DNA from: Amphiura filiformis
Lineage: Eukaryota; Echinodermata; Ophiuroidea; Amphilepidida; Amphiuridae
Assembly (NCBI RefSeq): GCF_039555335.1
Contig: NC_092642.1
Coordinates: forward strand, 10,426,752 to 10,490,751
Reading direction: 5' to 3'
Length of the DNA stretch: 64,000 nucleotides
Below the pieces are notes generated by a model, which saw only the letters and a list, made by a program, of their open reading frames with translations, ran no database searches and was not told the DNA's origin. Shown here piece after piece: positions 1 to 11,846 of this stretch. Numbering within the stretch: the first letter of the stretch is position 1; every line of letters begins with the position of its first letter. The translations under genes and the position numbers were made by a program.

Positions 1-742
<742 letters not shown>

Positions 743-780
743 TCTGGGCCTATTTATATTTGGGGCAATGGTTTAAGTCA

Positions 781-876
781 GAGAATACACTCGAAAGTAT
801 TGATTCGTAGATCCCAATCCACTCGCTATCGCTCGTGGATTCGGATCTACGAATCAATACTTTCTCGTGTATTCTC
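781..876. repeat. 96-bp hairpin (short foldback element)
   Basis: The left arm, starting GAGAATACACTCGAAAGTAT at 781, is matched by the reverse complement ending at 876 with only a few mismatches, and pairing continues inward through AATCCAC/GTGGATT, leaving a loop of about 12 nt. It may be a tiny MITE or a solo foldback; no target duplication is clear. Confidence 0.75.
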
Positions 877-1232
877 CTTAACTGAAATACATGTAGTGAA
901 AAATAATATCTTAAACATTTTGTGTAAAAAAAAATTGTTAGGAATCTTATATTGCTCAGGTCTGGTGATTCTATTGAAACTATAACATACCCCGGAAAGT
1001 ATTAACTCTGTAAATTTGGCAACATTATTGTACTCTTAATTGGATAAGAGAAACACAGAAAGTGTGCATTCATGTGAGCATGAAATCATTACACTGGATG
1101 ATAATATCCGTGACATCTCTGTCGTCTCTCGCTCAATTTTCCCAATGAAGTGTCAACTTTACATACATGTACCACATTTTCCGTAACAAAATGTTTATTT
1201 TGGATTTTGGATTTATTGAACGACTTGCTAAT

Positions 1233-1511
1233 GGGCTATTCCATTTAAAATCCACACTACCCCTGTGGAAGATTTAGCTAAAGTCTTCCACAGAGGGAGT
1301 ATGAGTTTCAAATAGAATAGACAGTTCGGTAACTTCCATTTGCAATTGTCACTCCAGTTGTGAAAGATATAGGTAAACCCATTATATAAGGGGAGTATGG
1401 GTTTTGAAATGGTTAACTCTGACCAATTACATTTGAAAAACATACTCCCCCTGTGGAAGATATTTCCAAAATCTTCCACAGGGGTAGTGTGGATTTTAAA
1501 TGGAATAGCCC
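1233..1511. mobile_element. MITE, GGGCTATTCC family, probably hAT-like
   Basis: Terminal inverted repeats of about 45 bp start GGGCTATTCCATTTAAAATC. TGCTAAT occurs on both flanks (left just before 1233, right around 1514-1520), consistent with a 7-8 bp target duplication. It has no coding capacity. A diverged relative lies at 2753-3262. Confidence 0.8.
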
Positions 1512-1604
1512 AATGCTAATATTGATATTACAGCCATTTCCATGTAAGAGGAAGTGCGTGACTTTTGTTTACCACATAACATAAACACAGAGCGTAAAAC
1601 TATG

Positions 1605-1966
1605 TTTAAAGGCCCATTCAGTGATTTGCTCATTCAGAAAATCATCAAACTTATCAAAATTCCGTGTTTTGCACCTTAGTATAGATGTACTAATATAGCC
1701 TGCAACTTGCAAGTGGTTAAAGCGGAAGACAAAATAGGACATTTTGCATGAAAATGTCATTTCTCTGCACAAGTATATTGTAAATTAGCTACATGTATTT
1801 CAATGGAGCTTCCAACTTTATCAATACTGCTGTTTTCCTCGTTTTTTGCCAAATTTGCATTTCAAAAATACCCACTGACAATTTTAATGCCTTATCCTCC
1901 ACTTTTAAGTAATTTATACACAATTTTATTTGTTACACCTTCGCTGGGACCACTGAATGGGCCTTT
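1605..1966. mobile_element. MITE, TTTAAAGGCCCATTCAGTG family
   Basis: Inverted ends TTTAAAGGCCCATTCAGTG (1605) and CACTGAATGGGCCTTTA (to 1966) bound an AT-rich non-coding interior. Part of this element recurs, inverted and truncated, at 42444-42645, where both the end sequence and the interior are recognisable. Confidence 0.75.
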
Positions 1967-2752
1967 ACATGAATGGGATATACACATCACACACAAAATG
2001 CTCACTTGCCTAACCCGTCATATTCCCTGTTCATGTTATGCGGATCACTTGATTGACTCAACTTATACGAAAATAATAGGTCGTACACGCACAAACATTA
2101 CATTTCTGGGATCCGTGGGGCCAAACGCATAATTAGACATGTTTGAAAGTGTTATTGGAATAAAATAAATTGTTACCCCCTATGCGATCCTATGGGGGTC
2201 ATTTGGGGGTCTTTTGAGGGTCACGGTCTCAAAATATTGCTTGGCAGACAACAAATTCGAGTTCAGCATACCCAAATTAACAAACATAAGCTGGTTGCCA
2301 ACTTTTACGCAAACTTGCCGCTAGGAATGCGATTTTTTCCATTAACCATAACACTTAACCCTGCTATTTGATATCGGAAGTTAAAGAAGATACGAAAAAG
2401 GAGAGAAGATGAACAAAAAAGTCACTTGGACCCCCGGGATTCGAACCTTTGACACCAATAATATCATTTTCACATCATCAAATTAACTTTGATATATAGC
2501 AAATGCAGCAATTCTCAAAAGTTTTTCGTCAGGGCCAGCCGTGTACCGCCGGCTTCAGATCTACCGACGGCAATGATGAGCTGGGTTATTGCATGAAACA
2601 TTTTAACTTCAGAAGCAAATTAATATTAAGAGTCCCTTACCTTTTTCTACAGACCATATTTCCAACTGTTTGCGTCAAATGCGTTGGCACAATGCACCAC
2701 ATTACACATTACTTCCTCGATGGTTGATGTCTGGTTTGGGCATTAATAATGC
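1967..2752. other. Unassigned spacer with a tRNA-like B box on the minus strand
   Basis: No gene is visible. At 2436-2447 the plus strand reads GGGATTCGAACC, the reverse complement of a consensus tRNA B box (GGTTCGAATCCC). No convincing A box was found at the expected distance, so this may be the remnant of a tRNA-derived SINE head on the minus strand. Confidence 0.35.
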
Positions 2753-3262
2753 AGCTATTCCAGTTAACATTCATACACCCCCTGTGGACATGACCTTATA
2801 ATCGTCCACATAGGGAGTGTGAATTTGAAATGGAGTTACCTGAATGAGTGACTCCATTTGAAATCTACACCCCCTGTGTGGGAGATTAAGATCGTTTCAT
2901 GATTCCTAGATAAAAACCAATCAGAGCAAACGTTAGTAAAATCGCCAAAATCCATGGGTATCTCAGTACGCGTGCATTAGTTTGCATTAATTTCACTACG
3001 GGCCCAGGGGTAAAATGAACGTCATAGCCCCTTTTTAAATGGGCCCTCTGAGGTCTCGTTTCTTAGCTTTTATGGGCCCATAAGTTATATTTTCTTTATT
3101 TTTACGGGCCCCCTAGGATCCCGGGCCCGGGTGTAACGCACCCCCTTAATCCCCCTTGTTGGCGGCACTGTTCACTCCCCGGGTTCACTCCCAATAAGTG
3201 ATACGTATTATTAACCTAAAAATCTTTAATAGAGGGTGTATGGATTTCAACTGGAATAGTCC
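2753..3262. mobile_element. MITE related to 1233-1511, with GC-rich insert
   Basis: Left end GCTATTCCAGTTAACATTCA and right end ...TTTCAACTGGAATAGTCC are inverted repeats similar to the element at 1233. The interior (about 2995-3150) holds repeated GGGCCC blocks unlike the AT-rich surroundings and may be a second inserted sequence. Confidence 0.65.
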
Positions 3263-4280
3263 AATATACATTCACCACCAAAAGTGAAATACTACCTTTG
3301 AACTTTCATTGTGAACCTACATATAGCGTGTTTTAACCATTGTTATTATTGACAGGTTTGTAGTATAGTAGTTATTGTTCCTTTTTAATTTCATTGTGTA
3401 TGAAACCATTACTGAATCACGAGCCACACGTGAGTTCTAGTATGATTTTGTTTTGTTTTTAAACTTCCTTATCTACGTGAGTTCTGTTTCCTTTTTCATA
3501 TGAAGAGTTTGTTTTCAAAATGGTTTATATTGCACTGCTCTGATTATGTTTTTTTCTGCCCTGCGAAAGATACTGTATGTTGAAGCTTTAAAAATAGATT
3601 TGGTTTCATTCTTTTATTTTCAGTTTATTTCCTATGTTTTCCCTATTTTACCAGAAAATCCTTATTTTAAAATTAGATGCACTTGAAAGACACTATCAAA
3701 TTACACTGAAAACAAACAAAAAACCGCATTTAAATACCTCATAAACTTTTTTAATTATAACTTTTTTCTTATTTCTCTTATGTCTACTACTGATATGCTT
3801 TTGATTTTGACTATCAAATAGAGCTATGACATGCTGCTTAAAATTAATTGTATATCAATGCATGCAGAATTTTATGGTTGCCAAAAATACAAATATTTCA
3901 GTAGATTAAGGACCACTTCATGATTTTATTTTCAAAATGATGCTTTTTCGTGGGGAAAATTTATCCCTTTCAACTGTATTAGTTGTGAATCCCATAAGTC
4001 ATGATCGTACGCCCGTCTGACTATTTGAAAACACTCTTCTGTGACGGAATGAAGTCGATTATTTAGCCAGTATTAAATATTTTACACGTACTAAATAAAT
4101 GCACAGACGACGCAGAGGATGCGCAAAATTTATTCGTTTACAATAAATTATATATTAAGCGTAGATTCTCTATTGTTGATCGAAGCAGCCAAAAAATCGC
4201 TTTTCATTATCTAAATTGATGTGTGATGCTGTGAACTACCAAACAGAGAGCAAAATAGAGCGGATGCTGCCCTCTCATGG
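3263..4280. other. AT-rich spacer, nothing recognised
   Basis: No convincing coding sequence, RNA gene or inverted-repeat element was found in this stretch. Confidence 0.5.
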
Positions 4281-4490
4281 TGGAGTTTTCTTTTATTATA
4301 CATTGTACATGTATATACTTCTCTGTTTTGCCCCTGTTCTCAAAAACAGCATCAAAGTTTCTTTACTTTGTTTTGCTTTGTTTTACCCATCTGTTTGAAA
4401 AACAAATAGCCACAGAATTTCATCTTCTTTTGTTCCATATTATTCAAATCTGTTTTTTCTGTGAATTTGTAATGTCTATTTTATAATAGG
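4281..4490. repeat. Diverged copies of the CTCCTCTGTTTG minisatellite family
   Basis: The phrases AACAAATAGCCACAG and TCTTTTGTTCCATATTATT match the flanks of the array at 5640-6440 and the copies at 27885-28600. This is an outlying fragment of that family. Confidence 0.6.
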
Positions 4491-5330
4491 TACATATGAA
4501 AAGGTTTGACTACAAAAACGATTCTCTTATAAATGCATCTACGCACAGTTTCCACCTCGAGCACACAGATATTTCTAAAGCACAGCGAGTCTAGCCTCTA
4601 CGCAGTCTGATTTATACTACACGGTTGAGTGCATAGCATCATAAGAGCTGTGTGAGATCTAGTGGAAAATATGCATCAGTAATTAGTTTTTGTCAAAACC
4701 TCAAGTGTTCCCTTCATTCAATGAGAATTTATTTATATCGAACGAAAGCTAACACTTTCCCCTAAAAACACTTTTTTCATTAAGTCAACAGATAACACAA
4801 TTCAATGTTTATAGCAAGGCAAATGTGGTAAATCTGTTGACAAACGACATATCCAAGCACAATTTTTGACCAAAATGTAAGTGTAAGTGTTCCTTACAAT
4901 ATTTTTCAAATTTTATGTCATTAAATGAAAGAGCACATTTATACTGCCCATTCACTTGAAATTGCCAATCTTGTGCAAAAAGTTACTATTTTCGCCTGTT
5001 TTGTCGAGTCATACGGCTGTAATTTACTATGACTTTGCTAAAGAGCACTTACAAATTGATATGTCATTTCAAGCAGATCGATTATTACATAAATTACGTT
5101 AAAATACAGAAAAAATTTTTTTTTTAAAGAGTCCAAAAATGCTGGCCCGAAACTCTGTTCTTTTGTCTTATTATTATTATTATATTATTCTCATCTGATT
5201 TGCTCCCATTTGTGAGCTTGTATTTTATAATACATAGCATTTTAATCAGATTGACAATTACATAAATTACGTTAAAACAATATTTAAAAAAAATTCGGGT
5301 CCGAAACATTTTTTCGAAAAAAAAGTTTTC
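4491..5330. other. AT-rich spacer, nothing recognised
   Basis: Short A/T runs and an ATT microsatellite near 5168 are present. ACATAAATTACGTTAAAA occurs twice (about 5090 and 5260), so a diverged duplication of about 170 bp is possible. No gene is visible. Confidence 0.45.
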
Positions 5331-6570
5331 TAAATCATTTGTTTTATATTATTATACTCCTTGAAACAAATCGCAAAAGATTTTTATATTCTTTTGTTAT
5401 ATAATAATCTCATTTGTATTGCTCGTATTGGTGAACTTGTACAATCGATTTTATAACAGATAACATTTAATGCAGATTGACTTATACATAAATTAAACTC
5501 AGAAAAAGTAGAAAACAAAAGAGTCCTCTATTTGTCCCTCTGTTTCGAAACAATAGCACCATATTTTATCAAATCTTTTGGGTTATATTTTTCTCGTCTG
5601 TTTTACTCCTCTGTTTAAAAAAATAGCCACAGATTTTCATACTCCTTTGTTTTATATTAATGTCCTGTTTTGTCCCTCTGACTAAAAAAACTACCACCAA
5701 CATATCCGACTCGACTCTTTTATATCATTTGTTTTATATTGATTTCCTGTGTTTGATTCCTGTGTTTGGAAAAAAGCAAAAGGTTTTCCAAATCTTTTGT
5801 TATATATTATTCTCCTATGTCTTATATTATTTTTATTATATTGCTTTCCTCTGTTTGAGTCCTATGTTTGGAAAAAAAATATGTTTTCCAAATCTTTTTT
5901 ATATATTATTCTCCTATGTCTTATATTATTTTTTTATATTGCTTTCCTGTGTTTGATTCCTGTGTTTGGAAAAAAAAGCAAAAGGTTTTCCAAATCTTTT
6001 GTTATATATTATTCTCCTATGTCTTATATTATTTTTTTATATTGCTTTCCTCTGTTTGATTCCTGTGTTTGGAAAAAAAAAAAAAAAGGTTTTCCAAATC
6101 TTTTGTTATATATTATTCTCCTATGTCTTATATTATTTTTTTATATTGCTTTCCTCTGTTTGATTCCTGTGTTTGGTAAAAAACAAAAGGTTTTCCAACT
6201 CTTTTGTTATATATTATTCTCCTATGTCTTATATTATTTTTATTATATTGCTTTCCTCTGTTTGATTTCTCTGTTTGGAAAAAAGGAACAAGTTGTTCCA
6301 AATCTTTTGTTATATATTATTCTTCTATGTCTTATATTATTTAACTATATTGCTTTCCTCTGTTTGATTCCTCTGTTTGGAAAAAGCAATAAGTTTTTCC
6401 AAATCTTTTGTTATATATTATTCTCTTATGTTTTAATCCTCTGTTTAAAAACAAATAGCCACAGTTTCATATTCTTTTGTTCTTTATTATTCTACTTTGT
6501 TTTGCTCCTATTTGGAAACCTATTGTTTTGCTCCTCTGTTTTTACCAAAATTTCATAATCTTTTGTTTAC
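5331..6570. repeat. Minisatellite, ~100-bp unit, 7 clear copies plus degenerate flanks
   Basis: The phrase TTATTCTCCTATGTCTTATA recurs with ends near 5820, 5919, 6021, 6126 and 6227 and in variant form near 6330 and 6430, giving a period of 99-106 bp. Each unit alternates a T-rich segment with CCTCTGTTTGATTCCTGTG and an A-rich stretch of variable length. Copies on both sides (5331-5640, 6440-6570) are more diverged. The long open frames that cross this array result from its periodicity. Confidence 0.9.
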
Positions 6571-7328
6571 AATGCTGACAATAGATACAGCCAGTCGTAT
6601 TTGCATATTAATACCGAGGAAAGTGTGTTCGATGAGAGAAGATGAGAATCTATTCTAATCTTCTCTGGTTTAGGGGATTAATTCGTATCGTAAATATGAT
6701 CTAAAACCCCCATTAAAAATTTGAATCTAGTAAAAAGAATGTCTAAATGAACTCCCAGACATCTAAACCAAGTAAATAAATACAGAAGGTCATTTAAAAG
6801 ACCAATACTTGCTCAGAATGATTGTAAATGTGAAAAAAGGAGGAGGGGTTAAATCCCACATACTTTTTGATTGTTTTTGCCCGCACTCTCTCTTTTTTTA
6901 ACCGATTTCCATTTTTTAAAAAAGAGGTGTCAAAATGCTCAGGAGGTTGAAACATTTCATTTTTTTACTATGTAACACAAAGGTACCCCAGGTTGTGACA
7001 CAGGACCAGATACACCTTTTTGCTATAAAATTAATGTTCTAGGTCAAATATAAAGCAATATGTATTTTTTTAATATAAAGCAATATTTTTTTCCTTCAGT
7101 AATGTCAGTTAAAAACAGAGTGCTTGGATATACCCTTTAAATTAGACATGAAATTGTGTCTTATAGTTTAAATACCACTAATTATGTATTACACGGGTTT
7201 CAATGGGAAAATGGCTAATTTCGGGTGGAATTTTCTCATATTCAGAACTCTCACAGTTAAATGCCACTAATATCAGGTGAAACTATATGATTTAGATGCC
7301 AAATGATCCAAAACTCAACATAGGTTGA
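6571..7328. other. Spacer, nothing recognised
   Basis: AT-rich sequence between the minisatellite and the LINE. ATAAAGCAATAT occurs twice near 7050-7090. No gene, RNA or foldback element was found. Confidence 0.45.
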
Positions 7329-9222
7329 CCTGAAGGTATCTTACCAAGTCAATGGAAACAAGGTATCGTTGTGCCTATACCAAAACAACGACCCCCTACT
7401 CTTGACAAGTTACGGCCAATTTCTTTGACCTCAATCTTCGCCAAAGTAGCTGAGGGTTTTGTATCAAGATGGGTAATTGACGATATCAGTCACAAGTTAG
7501 ACATTAGGCAATTTGGAAATGTAGCAGGTGTGTCAACTAATCACTATCTAGTCAATATGATGCATTACCTTCATACTGGTGCTGAAGTGGGTCACAATAC
7601 CGGAACGATTGTCCTGACTGATTTTTCTAAAGCCTTTGATTTGGTCAACCACACCATTCTCATCACCAAAATAATTCAAATGGGTGTGCGTAGGAACATA
7701 GTACCTTGGCTTTGTGACTTTCTTCAGCAACGACAGCAATGTGTACGATACAACAACATGCTTTCAGACTTTGTGCAACTCACAGCTGGTGTACCGCAGG
7801 GCACCAAGCTTGGCCCAATTGGTTTTCAAATCCTCATCAATGATGCCGCCGATGATGCACATGCAGAAGTCTGGAAGTATGTTGATGAGCTCACATTTGC
7901 TGAAAACTCTACTAGTGATAGCAATAGTCATATCCAGGAAGATTTGAATAAGTTCTCAGACTGGGCAGCTACTAATGGTCTAAATCTTAATGCCAAGAAA
8001 TGCCAGGCACTTGAGGTTAATTTCAGTAAAACCAAACCACATCATGCTGACTTGAGCATTGGTTCTGACAAGCTTGAATATGTTGACAAAGCCAAAATCC
8101 TGGGTATCTGTATTCAAAGTGACCTGAAATGGCAATCTCAGGTTGATATTATGATCAAGAAAGCTAACACTCGTCTGAAAAGATTTGGCTTTGACCAGGA
8201 TGAACTTACGGTTGTTTACAAAAGCTATGTCAGACCTGTTCTCGAGTATGCTGATGTGGTTTGGCATTCGGGGCTCACATGTAAACAAGCTAGTGATCTT
8301 GAGCGCATACAAAGAAGAGCAATTATAACCATACTTGGCTATAAATACATCTCATATTCAAAGTCAATACAACAGTGCAATATTAAAAAGCTAGCAGACA
8401 GAAGGGTTGAGCATTGCCGAACTTTTGCCAATGGACTGAGTGACAGTGTAAGAACTTGTCATTTATTACCCCCCACCAGAATCGCGGTCCATGGCAGAAG
8501 TTTGCGCAATGCTCAAGATCATACACAACTCAGGGCCAACACGAAACATTTCAAACAGAGCCCGATCCTCTTTTATGTCACACTTTTAAACATGAATTAA
8601 TTGCCCCCATGCACTTGCTTTTATCTAAAATTCAATTTGTGTACATCCATGTCAGAGGGGTGCGCCTGTCGGCTGCTACATGTGTCTCATTTCGCATGGT
8701 AGCTGGGAGTAGAGGCTGGACTTGTCTTGAGTGGGGGTCGCTTTGGGTCATCCCTAGGTCACATGGTTTGGGAGTGCAAAGAACATTCCTTTGCCATGTC
8801 GCTTGCGGATGATTTGAAGTGGCCTCCGCTTGGGATGGGTCTGGTGTTTGTTCCTGGCTGTTGTGTGGGGTGATGTGTGTGTGGCGGCTGACGGGTGCAT
8901 CATTCTGATATGGATGTACACATTTTTACAATAATGGTTTTTCCCTGCTGGCAGGTTTAAATTTTGATTTTTAGTGCTTTTTAACCAAATCTTGATTTTT
9001 ACATTGTAATTGGCCTATTTTATTTGTGCAAATTTCATATATTTATGTCCTTGTAATAATATATTTTCCATGTCATGTTTATTTATACTATAATGTGCAA
9101 TACCGTACTTGTGTAATTATAAATGTTCTACATTTTGTGTGTTATTCTAAGTATCTTTAATTATAATTATTTGTAATATTTCTCTGTAATTTGGCCCATG
9201 GCCACGAATGTGAAATAAAATA
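7329..9222 (+). mobile_element. 5'-truncated CR1-type LINE (RT and 3' UTR)
   Basis: A non-LTR retrotransposon. Coding frame at 7371-8600 (409 aa as counted from the first ATG) is open from about 7332, before which the element is truncated. Reverse-transcriptase blocks in order: LRPISLT (14-20), TDFSKAFD with the first catalytic Asp (83-90), GVPQGT (140-145), then the YxDD box at 170-173, which reads YVDE. The C-terminal RT/thumb region follows, with SYVRPVLEYADVVWHS and an ERIQRRA motif, and the frame ends at the expected place. The endonuclease domain is lost. The 3' UTR runs to about 9222 and ends in a GTGAAATAAA-type tail. Replacement of the second Asp of the catalytic pair by Glu implies an inactive copy even apart from truncation. 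CR1-group assignment is from motif style; a related clade is possible. Confidence 0.9.
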
Positions 9223-9474
9223 TATATGAAATGAGACTTTTCTTGTTTTAACGCACTGAACCGTAAACACCTTAAAATTGTAGTGCGCCCTCGAAGCTGA
9301 AAGTTACAATATGGTAGGGCGAATATTTACTAAAAACCGAAGCCGTGCGTATGAATTTTGGTACTATTGCAACAAAAATGTCATTATAATGAGAGAAAAT
9401 ATACCATTTTGAAGCATCAAACCCTAAAAAGTACTTTTTTGGCTATATAACTTGATCAATTTCAGCGATTTTAA

Positions 9475-9833
9475 GGGGGTACTACACCCCTCGATAAATT
9501 TGTGTCTATTTTTGCATTTTTCTCAAAAACTAATAACACAGTGGTAGCAAAAGTTATGTATATTATAGGGGCAAGAATCCAATTACTACACTGGAATTTC
9601 AGTGACCCAAGACAAGCGGTTTGTTATTTATGATCAGACATAAGGTACCACTACGATGTACCTCGTTTCCTATCATATATACTGAACCGCTTGTCTTGAG
9701 TCACTGAAATTTCAGTGTAGTAATTGGATATCTTGCCCCAATAATATACATAACTTTTGTTCCCAGTGTATAATTATTTTTTGAGAAAAATGCAAAAATA
9801 GTCACAAATTTACCATATGGGTGTAGTACCCCC
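9475..9833. mobile_element. piggyBac-like MITE (TTAA-flanked), complete
   Basis: TTAA at 9471-9474 and 9834-9837 flank an element with ends GGGGGTACTACACCC. The two arms of about 160 bp pair almost throughout, including ATTACTACACTGGAATTTCA, so it is a near-perfect foldback. Related copies lie at 41892-42443 (with an insertion) and 53089-53316 (left arm missing). A TTAA target is characteristic of the piggyBac superfamily; the assignment rests on that alone. Confidence 0.85.
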
Positions 9834-9902
9834 TTAATGCAAACAAATAGTTACTCGTCGTATTCCTATGTATCGCCCAGGCCTATTAGTGGTATGTAAC
9901 CT

Positions 9903-10324
9903 TTAGTGTAAGATTTTTGATTTTTATAGGCCATAACTTCGCCCGTGAGCTTTTTTCGGATTTTTTTGTGTTTCAAACTAATATATTAAAGAAAGATATT
10001 TCCCACCTCTGTAAGACACATTATGTGGGTCTATATATTATAGTTTTATCAGAACTTCCGTTTTAATTTCACCATTTTCAGACTGCAGAAATATCCAACT
10101 CAGTACTAAATATTTAATACCAAATAATCGATATTTCTATTGTGGCTTGCAGAATCATTCATCCATGGGTATATTTTGAGAAAAAAATCAATCGGAATTG
10201 GAGAATGGTGAAATCAAAACGTAAATCTGACAAAACTGTGATATATAGCCCACAATGATGTGTGTTGGGGGGAAAAGCTCACGGGCCAAGTTGAAGCCTG
10301 TTAAAATCGAAAATCTTACACTAG
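9903..10324. mobile_element. Foldback MITE, TTAGTGTAAGATTTT ends
   Basis: Left arm from TTAGTGTAAGATTTTTGATT pairs with the reverse complement ending TCTTACACTA at 10324. Similarity extends about 190 bp inward, including GCCCGTGAGCTTTT and the TTTCACCATT region. No coding capacity. Confidence 0.8.
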
Positions 10325-10331
10325 AAGACTA

Positions 10332-10581
10332 ATTCTTAAACACTTGAGAACGTTCCTGCAATCTTATTGGTTCTTACCCGTGTGATATGACACGATATCA
10401 CCGTCAGCGCGTGTGCGTCGACGCGAGACGCGTACTCGCTATTGGAACCAATCGGAGGCGCACTGCAACAACGGGACTGATCGATTTTTAGGTAATTCCT
10501 TGTAAAATGTAGAATTTAATTGATTAAAATTTGTAGCCTAATACTTATGATATTTTAATTCGAATTGAAGTGTTTAAGAAT
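10332..10581. mobile_element. MITE, ATTCTTAAACACTT family, copy 1
   Basis: Ends ATTCTTAAACACTT and AAGTGTTTAAGAAT are inverted repeats. The interior is moderately GC-rich (GACGCGAGACGCGTACTCGC). The copy at 47023-47277 is colinear and highly similar. An adjoining segment at 10582-10685 belongs to the same repeat but is inverted relative to copy 2. Confidence 0.8.
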
Positions 10582-10685
10582 GAGAATAAAGGTATTGTTT
10601 ATAGCCGCTGTCGTGCATCTATCGTCTCATATAACACGGGCGACATCATTATTTTAAGTAAAACAACGAGGCGGATATTATTCTC
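10582..10685. repeat. Segment bounded by GAGAATAA inverted repeats (orientation A)
   Basis: Bounded by GAGAATAAAGGTATT on the left and TATTATTCTC on the right. Between them the order is GCCGCTGTCGTGCATCTATC...CAACGAGGCGG. At 47278-47400 the same inner sequence lies in the opposite direction between the same inverted repeats. Confidence 0.75.
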
Positions 10686-10869
10686 TAAGTATCACGCATA
10701 AGTTTAACATCAGGATTTGAAAAAATATACAGTATCAACCATTATGGTTTTGTTCTGACATTTACTGAAATTATGAACATTATTACCTTTAACGTGAAAA
10801 GGTGTAACTCTAAATTTTGCTCATTTCAACGCCGAATTCGATGGCTTCAATAGCCTAATAAAATGACTA

Positions 10870-11562
10870 CCCAGCAAACACAAAAACGTTTTAAAAACGT
10901 TTTAAATAAGTTATATTTTGGCTTTTGGTTTATGTAAAAACGTTTTAATAACATTAAAATGTCGGGTTATTTAAAGGTCATGATAACGTTTTAAAACGTT
11001 TTGTATGAAAACACACTACAACAATATTTTGAAATGTTTTCAAAAAATGTTATTGTAAACTATTTTTGCAAAAATTTTTGCCAAATATTGTGTCAATACT
11101 TAAATAACATTATGTTGAAATATTTGAACCCAGCAAACACAGAAATATTCTTAAAATGGTCTTTTCAAAACCTCTTAATAACATTTAAATGTCGGGTTAT
11201 ATAAAGGTCATGGAAACGCTTTTAAAACGTTATTGAAAATATTTTGGGCAAACATTTTTCGCAAAATATTTTTTCAACCCCAAAATAACATTCTGTTTAG
11301 AATATTTTGTATCAAGTTTTCAAGAATGTTTTTGGAATATTATTAAAACGTTTTTATACCATTTATATAACCCGACATTTAAACGTTTTCTGTAAAACAT
11401 TTTTGTTTGCTGAGCAGTAGATTATCAACAAATGTTTTTTAAGGTTATGAAAACGTTATATACCATTAATGTACCCTTTATATAACCCGACATTTAAACG
11501 TTTTCTGACAACCTTTCATAACCTTTTGCGAATGATGTCGAAAACGTTTTGTGTTTGCTGGG
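10870..11562. mobile_element. CCCAGCAAACAC composite MITE, copy 1 (693 bp)
   Basis: Ends CCCAGCAAACACAAAAACG and ...CGTTTTGTGTTTGCTGGG, flanked by TA on both sides (10868-10869, 11563-11564), which suggests a Tc1/mariner-type target. Inside, 11129-11414 is bounded by a second pair of CCCAGCAAACAC-like ends, so the element contains a smaller version of itself. Full-length relatives are at 50665-51358 and 59649-60336; a solo inner form is at 47914-48179. The 3' end of the Cys-rich gene lies 63 bp away. Confidence 0.9.
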
Positions 11563-11624
11563 TAAGTGGGCCTTGTATAACAATAGCCAGCAGGAGACTA
11601 TCGTTCTAAGTGCATTATTTAGTT

Positions 11625-11840
11625 TTAAGTGTCACAACAACAGTCACACTCCGAACTCCGTGTAACTTCACATTTGGTGCAATGACATTCACAACACGAG
11701 TCTTTTTCCTGTACACGCTTCTCGTAGCTTTCTTGTAGACGTATCTGATTTAAGTTGGTATTTTCAGCATCTATTTGGTGATGTGAGTTGATTCCTGGTG
11801 GAGGCTGGTTGTCTATTGGTTCTGTGCTGATATCACCCAT
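11625..11840 (-). CDS. Small Cys-rich protein with hydrophilic N-terminus, paralog 1
   Basis: Not a family I recognise. 71 aa from the ATG at 11840, which has good context (AACATGG). Residues 1-37 are hydrophilic, begin MGDISTEPIDNQPPP, and match residues 1-37 of the protein at 49503-50024 with one substitution. After a charged stretch, residues 49-71 hold nine Cys including CxCxxC (52-57) and CDCCC (65-69). There is no signal peptide or membrane segment in this exon. Upstream of the ATG the minus strand has a pyrimidine-rich tract ending TTTTGAAG followed by GTTACC, a plausible splice acceptor. The frame LPSLN stays open from there, so the true start may lie in an unseen upstream exon. A metal-binding or disulphide-rich product is possible but unproven. 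No polyadenylation signal was seen before the MITE downstream. Confidence 0.55.
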   Translation of the reverse strand: MGDISTEPIDNQPPPGINSHHQIDAENTNLNQIRLQESYEKRVQEKDSCCECHCTKCEVTRSSECDCCCDT

Positions 11841-11846
11841 GTTCAA

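Noticed and set aside
5640-6440. Possible CRISPR-like array because of regular ~100-bp spacing
   Set aside because: The spacers repeat together with the repeats, there is no short conserved repeat with unique spacers, and the genome is eukaryotic.
5749-6558. 269-codon open frame with repeated FGKK and YILLCLIL phrases, resembling a membrane protein
   Set aside because: It runs through the ~100-bp minisatellite; the hydrophobic repeats come from T-rich DNA, and similar frames appear in other phases.
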